64,000 bases of DNA from Chromatiaceae bacterium (GTDB taxonomy: Bacteria > Pseudomonadota > Gammaproteobacteria > Chromatiales > Chromatiaceae): the NCBI GenBank assembly GCA_013426805.1, contig JACDZG010000023.1, positions 1 through 64,000 of the forward strand. Reading direction: 5' to 3'. Shown here in pieces: positions 56,464 through 64,000 of this stretch. Below the pieces are notes generated by a model. That model was not told the DNA's origin. It worked only from the letters and a program-made list of their open reading frames with translations, and ran no database searches. How positions within the stretch are numbered: position 1 is the first letter of the stretch; each line of letters starts with the position of its first letter. Made by a program: the position numbers and the translations under genes.

Positions 56464-57552
56464 ATGCCGATGTCTTCTTTTCCCTGCAATATTGATGGGT
56501 TCCACCCCTTGGACGAGGTTCAGCAGGAGGCCTACGAGTTACTGCATGATCTCAAGGTGCGTTTGGCTGGTGCGCCGGAGGAAGCGCCGCGGCGTGGTCT
56601 CCTGGACCGATTGATCGCACGGCCGACTTCCAGCAAGCCCTCGCTCACCGGACTCTACTTATGGGGTGGAGTCGGGCGCGGCAAGACCTACCTGATGGAC
56701 TGGTTTTGTGATTCCTTGGAGGTCGCCGGGGCACGCCGGATCCATTTTCACCATTTTATGCGCGATGTTCACGATGCGATGTCCCGGCTGCCGAGCCAGC
56801 CGGACCCGCTGGAGGTGATCGCCGATCAGTGGCGGCGCGCGGTGCGGATTTTATGTCTGGATGAGTTCGTGGTGACCGACATCGCCGATGCCATGATCCT
56901 GCATCGGCTGTTACGCGCGCTGTTCGCGCGCGGTGTCACCTTGGTGGCGACGTCGAACACTCAGCCGGATGCCCTCTATCTCAATGGCTTACAGCGGCAG
57001 TTGTTCTTGCCGGCGATCACTTTGCTGAAAGCGCACACACAGGTTTTCGAGCTCAACGGCGCTGTCGATTATCGGCTGCGGGAGTTGACGCAGGGCGGGG
57101 TCTATTTCGTCGGCGGCGAGGGCGAGGCGAGACTTGCGGAGCATTTTGATCATCTGACCGGTGGGCATGGGGCGCTCGATCAGGATTTCAGTGTCAACGG
57201 CCGGATCTTCCCGGTGCGTCGGGTAGGCCCTGATGTTGCCTGGTTTGCTTTTTACGACCTTTGCGCAACACCGCGATCAGTCGCCGACTACATTGAAATC
57301 GCAAAGCTTTTTCACACTGTATTGATTTCTGGTCTGCCGGTCTTTGGTCCCAGACACGAAGCATCCGCCAGGCGTTTCGTGCACCTGATCGATGAGTTCT
57401 ATGATCGTCGGGTCAAACTGGTGATGGCCGCTGAAGCGCCGATCGCCGATTTGTATCCGGGTGGGTTCATTGACTTCCCTTTTGAGCGGGTACGAAGCCG
57501 TCTGCTTGAGATGCAGACGCTGGCTTATCTGGCTGCGCCAAGCCGTGCCTAG
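56464..57552 (+). CDS. zapE: cell division ATPase ZapE (AFG1-like)
   Basis: A 362-residue P-loop ATPase that acts at the Z ring late in division. Walker A is WGGVGRGKTYLMDWF, Walker B is ILCLDEFVVTDIADAM, and sensor SNTQPDALYLNGLQR and the C-terminal RRVKLVMAAEAPIADLY are as in AFG1/ZapE. Length is typical (about 370). Start ATG 56464, with a second ATG two codons later. The 261 bases upstream hold no gene. Confidence 0.93.
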   Translation: MPMSSFPCNIDGFHPLDEVQQEAYELLHDLKVRLAGAPEEAPRRGLLDRLIARPTSSKPSLTGLYLWGGVGRGKTYLMDWFCDSLEVAGARRIHFHHFMRDVHDAMSRLPSQPDPLEVIADQWRRAVRILCLDEFVVTDIADAMILHRLLRALFARGVTLVATSNTQPDALYLNGLQRQLFLPAITLLKAHTQVFELNGAVDYRLRELTQGGVYFVGGEGEARLAEHFDHLTGGHGALDQDFSVNGRIFPVRRVGPDVAWFAFYDLCATPRSVADYIEIAKLFHTVLISGLPVFGPRHEASARRFVHLIDEFYDRRVKLVMAAEAPIADLYPGGFIDFPFERVRSRLLEMQTLAYLAAPSRA

Positions 57553-57843
57553 CCCAAGCTTAGCACCCCAGATAACATTGGTTTACGATCATCCGCCGGA
57601 TCGCTACCGGCCGTCGGCAGCATCGAACTGCCGCTGGCGCTCGCGGCTGACCATCAGGTCGCGGCCATCCTGGGTCGGCAGCCAACGAATGCTGTCTGTG
57701 CCGTCGCGATCCCGGCGTCCATCACCACCGGCCGCCGCCACGGGGCGCACCCAATCGCTGTAGCATGCCGTCCAGGGTCGTGCTGATGCTCCGCTGGAGT
57801 ACCGGCGCGCGCTCAGGGTGCCGCTGATTTAATTTTCGATGAT
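57553..57843. other. 291-base gap with possible minus-strand remnant
   Basis: On the minus strand a stretch reads YSDWVRPVAAAGGDGRRDRD... and DLMVSRERQRQFDAADGR before a stop at about 57610, with codon-like composition but no start and no recognised family. It may be the tail of a decayed gene next to the tRNA. The rest holds nothing clear. Confidence 0.2.
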
Positions 57844-57934
57844 TGGCGGAGAGGGAGGGATTCGAACCCTCGATAGGCTGTTAACCTATACACACTTTCC
57901 AGGCGTGCTCCTTAAGCCGCTCGGACACCTCTCC
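57844..57934 (-). tRNA. tRNA-Ser (anticodon GGA)
   Basis: 91 bases including an encoded CCA (57844-57846). The acceptor stem GGAGAGG pairs with CCTCTCC, the D region reads CCGAGCGGCTTAAGGAG, and the anticodon loop CTGGAAA gives anticodon GGA. The long variable arm expected of serine tRNAs (GTGTATAGGTTAACAGCCTATC) and the T arm GAGGGTTCGAATCCCTC are present. It reads UCC/UCU serine codons. No integrase or duplicated 3' end was seen beside it. Confidence 0.95.
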
Positions 57935-58120
57935 GGGGATGTTTCGCGCACGTTTGCCTGCACCATCCAGCCTGCGGCAGGCGGACGATCAGTTTTCCGA
58001 CACGCTCGCGAGCCGCAGAAGATACAGCAATAGTCGTGCTCTTTCAATCCACTGATTGATTTCTCTTCCGCGCAGTGCGGTCGCGCCCTGTTCATCGTCC
58101 TCCAGACCGGTCCTACGATC

Positions 58121-58954
58121 ATGGTACCCAGCCGCCCTGTTGTTCGCCCGACCGCCGCCGTGCTGGCGGATCGACACCGTCTCTACGAGCGCGCGGTGCA
58201 GAACCCGCGTGTGGAGGTTGATTTCGTCGACCGTACCTACCGGTTGCTGCGCGGACGCAGTGCCCGCTGGCTCAGAGAGGATTTTTGCGGAACAGCCGCG
58301 GTGTGTTGCGAGTGGGTCAGGCGGCGTAAGACCAATCGAGCCGTCGGGGTGGACCTGGATCCGGACGTCTTGGAGTGGGGACGCCGCCACAACCTGGCGG
58401 CACTGCCGCAAGCGCAGCGCGTCCGGGTCGAGTTGCTGGAGCAAGACGTGATGCGTGTCGCCACCCGCCCCCTCGACTTGGTGCTGGCTATGAATTTCAG
58501 CTACTGGCTGCTGTGCGGTCGGGCCGCGCTGCGGGCCTATTTTGAACGTGTGCGCGCGGCCCTGGCGCCTGATGGCGTCTTCTTTCTCGACGCCTATGGG
58601 GGCTATGACGCCTATCGACTGATCATCGAGGAGCGCCAGCTCGAGGACCCCGAACTGGGTCCGGTGCGCTACCAGTGGGAGCAGGCCCACTACGATCCGA
58701 TCAGCGGCCGTCTGGTCTGCCATATTCATTTTGCTTTCGCGGATGGGTCCCGCCTGGAACGCGCCTTCAGCTATGACTGGCGTCTGTGGTCACTGCCGGA
58801 GATCCGGGACCTGTTGGCTGAGGCGGGATTTTCACGGGTGCTCGTCTACTGGCAGGGGTGGGATGCACAGGGGCGTCCGGATGGCCGTTTCGAGCCGGTC
58901 GAGTCCGGGGAGCCGGATGCCGGTTGGATCGCTTATCTGAGCGCCGAGCCCTGA
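58121..58954 (+). CDS. class I SAM-dependent methyltransferase
   Basis: A 277-residue protein with a Rossmann methyltransferase core. The SAM site is LREDFCGTAAVCCEWVRR followed by acidic AVGVDLDPDVLEWG. Motif IV is DLVLAMNFSYWLL. The later strands are DGVFFLDAYGGYDAY and the C-terminal GFSRVLVYWQGWD. The substrate is unknown. The last 22 bases overlap the tail of the convergent mobB gene. Confidence 0.85.
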   Translation: MVPSRPVVRPTAAVLADRHRLYERAVQNPRVEVDFVDRTYRLLRGRSARWLREDFCGTAAVCCEWVRRRKTNRAVGVDLDPDVLEWGRRHNLAALPQAQRVRVELLEQDVMRVATRPLDLVLAMNFSYWLLCGRAALRAYFERVRAALAPDGVFFLDAYGGYDAYRLIIEERQLEDPELGPVRYQWEQAHYDPISGRLVCHIHFAFADGSRLERAFSYDWRLWSLPEIRDLLAEAGFSRVLVYWQGWDAQGRPDGRFEPVESGEPDAGWIAYLSAEP

Positions 58955-59472
58955 AGTGCACACCAGGCGACGATGAAATCCGCGACCGCGTCCGGATTTT
59001 CCAGGGACAGGCGCGGCGGGTGGTCAGCCGTTGGCAGGTCGGCGTCCGTCACGACAGCGATGATGGCCGGATCACGCGGGTAGAGCGGCGGCTCGCCGAC
59101 GGCGGCACGATGGACCTCGATCTTGGGGTAATCGGCGTACTTGAAGCCCTCCGCCAGCACCAAATCCAAGTGGTCGCACGCGAAGCGGGCCAGCAGTTCG
59201 CCCAGGTCGGGATCCGCGCCTGGGACAGGGTTTTCCACCTGCAGCGCCCAGCGCCGCGTGGATGCCAGCAGGACCTGATCGGCGCCCGCGGCACGGACCT
59301 CAAAGCTGTCCTTGCCCGGGCGATCCAGGTCGAAGGTGTGGTGTGCGTGCTTGAGATAACCCAGGCGCCAGCCGCGCCGCTTCAGGAGCGGGACCAGTTG
59401 TCGCAGCAGGGTGGTCTTACCGCTGCCGCTGGGTGCGACGAAGCCGATGACGGGGATGGGGTAGGGAGGCAT
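58933..59472 (-). CDS. mobB: molybdopterin-guanine dinucleotide biosynthesis protein MobB
   Basis: A 179-residue GTP-binding adaptor that supports MobA in attaching GMP to molybdopterin. Walker A is GFVAPSGSGKTTLLRQL. GYLKHAHHTFDLDRPGKDS and the Asp/Glu-rich DLVLAEGFKYADYPKIEVHR are diagnostic of MobB. No mobA or moeA gene is in view. It is convergent with the methyltransferase, and about 270 bases lie between it and divergent ettA. Confidence 0.9.
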   Translation of the reverse strand: MPPYPIPVIGFVAPSGSGKTTLLRQLVPLLKRRGWRLGYLKHAHHTFDLDRPGKDSFEVRAAGADQVLLASTRRWALQVENPVPGADPDLGELLARFACDHLDLVLAEGFKYADYPKIEVHRAAVGEPPLYPRDPAIIAVVTDADLPTADHPPRLSLENPDAVADFIVAWCALQGSALR

Positions 59473-59745
59473 AGGCGGTCTTTATCCTGCTGTTGTCGCG
59501 ATTCTAGGCGATTGCCGGAACATCATGTAGTAAAGGACGGCAGTCAATCGCGTATCCGACACCGTTGCGGCGGTCGCGGCGCAGCGTCGGTTGCGGCGAC
59601 ATCGACCCCCGAGTTTGGACATTTCCCAAGCCGCGCCCCACAATGCGCATCTCGATCGCGGACGCTAGCCCGGGTTCCGGGCGGTCCACCGCGACGCGAC
59701 CATCACCGTCTCCCCCAAGTATCCGGTCTTTAACGCGGGCAAGCC

Positions 59746-61413
<1,668 letters not shown>

Positions 61414-61420
61414 GGACGCG

Positions 61421-63421
61421 ATGGCGACGCCACCTGCCCCGAGTGCCCGGTTGGGACGCTCCCTGCCCCACCGTCAGGGTCACGGACGTTCCGGTCCGTG
61501 GCAGGCAACAATGGATCTGTGGCTCATCGCGCTGTCGGCGGGAGCCGCCGGTGCCCTGATTGCCGCCGGGTTGCTCTGGTATTGCGGCGGCTCCGCTGCC
61601 GAACGGATGGTCGCGGGGGGCGGTCACCTGGCGCTGATAGTCGCCCTGGTGGCGGTCGCGGGCTTGTTTGCTCTGCTGCTCATGGTGCGGGGGCGCGCTG
61701 TCGCCCGCGCCGCGCGCGCTGACGGTATCGATCTGCGAGCGGCTGGCGAGACCCTGCGCGCCGTCCTTGGTGCGATGAGCCAAGGGGTGATCCTGGCAGA
61801 CGCGGAACTACGCGTGCGGTTGCTGAATCCGGCCGCGGAGATGCTGTTCGGACGTCTGAGTGACGAAGCCTCGTCGCTCCCGGTCCAGGTCTTGATTCCG
61901 CGTTTTGCGATCACCGCCGAGACCGAGGCGATCATGGGGAAGAACGCGGCGGGCCCGCACGTGCGTCATTGCAGCGGTCTGCGTCGGGGCGGCGAGGCGT
62001 TTCCGCTACGGCTACTGTTGCGCAATTTGACCCTGGACGGCGCGTCCTGGCTGATGATCCTGGCCGAGGATTTGGCCGAGAGCGAACGCGCGGAGGCGCA
62101 GATCGATTATCTCGAGAATCACGATACCCTCACCGGCCTCAACAATCGGCGCGCGCTGGAACGACTGATCGGTGCAGCGGTTGCCGACCCGGAGCGCGCG
62201 GCGCAGCCGCACGCGCTCTGTCTGATCGATTTGGATCACTTCAAGCTCATCAATGGCACCTGCGGACATGCCGCGGGTGACAAACTGCTCAAACAGCTTG
62301 GCCAGATCATTTCTACTAAGCTCGGCGCCGCCGCCGCCCTGGCGCGGCTGGGCGGCGACGAATTTGCTGCTCTGTTCGTGGGCGAGGCGGTGGCGAGTGC
62401 CGAGTGCGTCTGCGTGGATCTGGTGCGTACCGTACGCAGCTTTCCCTTTACCTGGCGGGAACGGACCTTTGATGTGTCGGTCAGTATCGGACTCGTCAAC
62501 TTCGCGCCAGCGGAAGGTGCGCTCAGTGCGTTAGGGCGGGCGGATATTGCCTGCCAGGTTGCGAAGACGCGCGGCGGGGATCGGCTGCATCTCTTCAGCC
62601 CGGAAGACGTCAACGCCATTCGCCGGCTGGGTGACGTGGCCCTTATCTCGACCATCGGGCGTGCGCTGGACGAAAACCGCTTTCGCGTGATGGCGCAACC
62701 GATTAAGCCGTTGCAGGTCGCGGACGCCTCGATGCACTATGAAATCCTGGTGCGGATGCAGGACGATCAAGGCCGTTCGGTGGCCCCGAACCATTTCATC
62801 CCGGCCGCCGAGCGCTATGTCCTGATGCCGGCGGTGGACCGCTGGATTTTGGCCCATGTGCTCGGGCGCCAGGCCGAGCAGCTGCGGGCCTGGCACGAGC
62901 ACCACCCCAAGCAGTTCATGCTCGCGGTGAATCTCTCCGCCACCACCCTGGTCGATGAGGGATTCCTCCCCTATCTCAAGCGTCAGTTCAGCGACTACCG
63001 GGTGCCCTATCAGGCGATCTGTTTCGAAGTCACCGAGACCAATGCCGTTTCGGATCTGGGCAGGGCCCGTGCCTTTATGCAAAGCCTGTGTGATTTGGGC
63101 AGTTCATTCGCCGTCGATGATTTCGGTACCGGCTTCGCTTCTTACACTTATGTCAAGTCACTTCCGGTACGTTACATCAAAATCGACGGGAGCTTCGTGC
63201 GTAATCTGGCCAATGACCCGGTGGATCGGGCCGTCGTCGAGTCCATCAATCATGTCGCCCATGTGCTCCAGCTCCAGACCATCGCTGAATGGGCCGAAAC
63301 ACCCGCGGTCGTCGAGATCCTGCGCGATCTGGGAGTGGATTTCGCACAAGGCTACGGGGTTGGCCCGGCGGTGACGCTGGATGACCTGCGACTGCATCGC
63401 AGTCTGGGAAACGCGGGATAG
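61421..63421 (+). CDS. membrane PAS-GGDEF-EAL protein (c-di-GMP turnover)
   Basis: A 666-residue protein. Two N-terminal membrane segments lie at about 30-55 and 65-85 (LIALSAGAAGALIAAGLLWY and LALIVALVAVAGLFALLLMV). A PAS domain (105-220) precedes GGDEF (230-395; intact RLGGDEF) and EAL (410-660). The EAL motif is YEILVRM, an EIL variant. DDFGTGFASYTYVK and KIDGSFVRNL are complete, but the usual AEGVE is AEWAE, so hydrolysis is likely but uncertain. This is the group seen as PAS-GGDEF-EAL in many gammaproteobacteria. Start ATG 61421, 8 bases after ettA; ATG 61511 is an alternative that begins just before the first membrane segment. Confidence 0.87.
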   Translation: MATPPAPSARLGRSLPHRQGHGRSGPWQATMDLWLIALSAGAAGALIAAGLLWYCGGSAAERMVAGGGHLALIVALVAVAGLFALLLMVRGRAVARAARADGIDLRAAGETLRAVLGAMSQGVILADAELRVRLLNPAAEMLFGRLSDEASSLPVQVLIPRFAITAETEAIMGKNAAGPHVRHCSGLRRGGEAFPLRLLLRNLTLDGASWLMILAEDLAESERAEAQIDYLENHDTLTGLNNRRALERLIGAAVADPERAAQPHALCLIDLDHFKLINGTCGHAAGDKLLKQLGQIISTKLGAAAALARLGGDEFAALFVGEAVASAECVCVDLVRTVRSFPFTWRERTFDVSVSIGLVNFAPAEGALSALGRADIACQVAKTRGGDRLHLFSPEDVNAIRRLGDVALISTIGRALDENRFRVMAQPIKPLQVADASMHYEILVRMQDDQGRSVAPNHFIPAAERYVLMPAVDRWILAHVLGRQAEQLRAWHEHHPKQFMLAVNLSATTLVDEGFLPYLKRQFSDYRVPYQAICFEVTETNAVSDLGRARAFMQSLCDLGSSFAVDDFGTGFASYTYVKSLPVRYIKIDGSFVRNLANDPVDRAVVESINHVAHVLQLQTIAEWAETPAVVEILRDLGVDFAQGYGVGPAVTLDDLRLHRSLGNAG

Positions 63422-63455
63422 TCCCGGGGCCGGTAGCAGAGTGGATAACAGCGCT

Positions 63456-64000
63456 ATGCAGATGAATCCGTCAATGATCGCCCCAGCACACCTGAGCGCC
63501 CGCTTCGACGCCTTACTCGATCGTCTGGAACGTCTGTTGCCCGAGCCGCCGCGTCCGACTGATTGGGCGGCCACGGCCTTCCGCTGGCGCATTCGCAACG
63601 GTCGCGGCCAACTGGAGGCCCTGTACGCGCCACACCGGCTGGATCCGGCGGACCTGCTGTGTCTCGATCGCCAGAAGGCCGAGATCGAACGCAATACCCG
63701 CCAGTTCATCGCCGGGTATGGCGCCAACAACCTGCTGCTGTGGGGCGCGCGCGGGACCGGAAAATCGTCGCTGATCAAGGCCGTTTACAACGCCTATAAG
63801 GATCGGGGCCTGCGGTTGATCGAGGTGGACAAAGAAGACCTCAAAGACCTGCCCGACATCCTGGATCTGGTGCGCGAGCGTCCGGAGCGCTTCATCCTCT
63901 TCTGCGATGACCTCTCCTTCGAGGCCGGCGAGCCCGGTTACAAGGCGCTCAAGGCCGCGCTGGAAGGATCGATCAACGCCACCCCGGACAACCTGCTGAT
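63456..64000 (+). CDS. DUF815 AAA-type ATPase (5' part only)
   Basis: The open frame runs from ATG 63456 to the window edge, about 181 residues. MQMNPSMIAPAHLSARFDALL leads to a helical N-terminal region, then LLLWGARGTGKSSLIKAVYN (Walker A) and RFILFCDDLSFEAGE (Walker B). This is the DUF815 pattern, a family of conserved ATPases of unknown role. The remaining third lies beyond the window. The start two codons later (63462) is equally likely. Confidence 0.85.
   Translation, partial: MQMNPSMIAPAHLSARFDALLDRLERLLPEPPRPTDWAATAFRWRIRNGRGQLEALYAPHRLDPADLLCLDRQKAEIERNTRQFIAGYGANNLLLWGARGTGKSSLIKAVYNAYKDRGLRLIEVDKEDLKDLPDILDLVRERPERFILFCDDLSFEAGEPGYKALKAALEGSINATPDNLL

Noticed and set aside
57553-58120. 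Integrated element at tRNA-Ser
   Set aside because: No integrase, no duplicated tRNA 3' end and ordinary flanking genes.

Overview
The window is about 64 kb of GC-rich, gene-dense chromosome from a gammaproteobacterium. The dksA-gluQ pair, mtgA, zapE, ettA, mtaB and an XrtA-type exosortase locus all fit that class. The mix of bacteriophytochromes, phosphoketolase with glycogen phosphorylase, many c-di-GMP proteins and dispersed palindromic repeats suggests a purple sulfur bacterium relative (Chromatiaceae). No photosynthesis or sulfur-oxidation gene lies in the window, so the family-level placement is inference.

Layout. 0.3-3.9 kb: a small orphan protein, then a complete glutamate/aspartate-type ABC importer (gltIJKL). 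4.4-19.1 kb: a red/far-red light and second-messenger island. It holds heme oxygenase (bphO), a 1516-residue CheB-CheR-PAS-GGDEF-EAL protein, mtgA, two tandem bacteriophytochrome histidine kinases, a single-domain response regulator, an uncharacterised protein, and a double-receiver protein with degenerate GGDEF and EAL domains. 19.3-27.8 kb: mixed housekeeping and accessory genes (membrane protein, aroG, histidine phosphatase, SGNH lipoprotein esterase, a broken DUF433 gene, mtaB, an exported Hsp20-like protein, an HExxH protein, a GT2-GtrA glycosyltransferase).

27.8-31.0 kb is a degraded accessory zone. Two tandem paralogues of an RCC1-repeat/CARDB secreted protein are both broken, one by a nonsense codon and a lost signal segment, the other by an 11-nt deletion and a 7-G tract. 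Two short non-autonomous elements sit beside them, each with terminal inverted repeats and matching direct repeats. 31.2-36.2 kb: phosphoketolase and glycogen phosphorylase form an apparent operon. 36.5-38.9 kb: gluQ, dksA and a CbbY-like hydrolase.

39.2-55.8 kb: an exosortase A (XrtA/EpsH) exopolysaccharide locus with export lipoprotein, chain-length protein, tyrosine kinase, outer-membrane barrel, ATPase, deacetylase, FemAB protein, three glycosyltransferases, XrtA-EpsI, a CapK-like ligase and an O-ligase. The asparagine synthetase-like amidotransferase of this locus is a remnant with its middle deleted. 55.9-64 kb: YkgJ-type cysteine cluster protein, zapE, tRNA-Ser(GGA), a methyltransferase, mobB, ettA, a membrane GGDEF-EAL protein and the start of a DUF815 ATPase.

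The coherent biology is light sensing (bilin made by BphO, sensed by two phytochromes, passed to a shared response regulator) placed beside c-di-GMP turnover and reception, with a large exopolysaccharide locus elsewhere in the window as a plausible but unproven output. No CRISPR array, rRNA, complete insertion sequence or prophage was seen.
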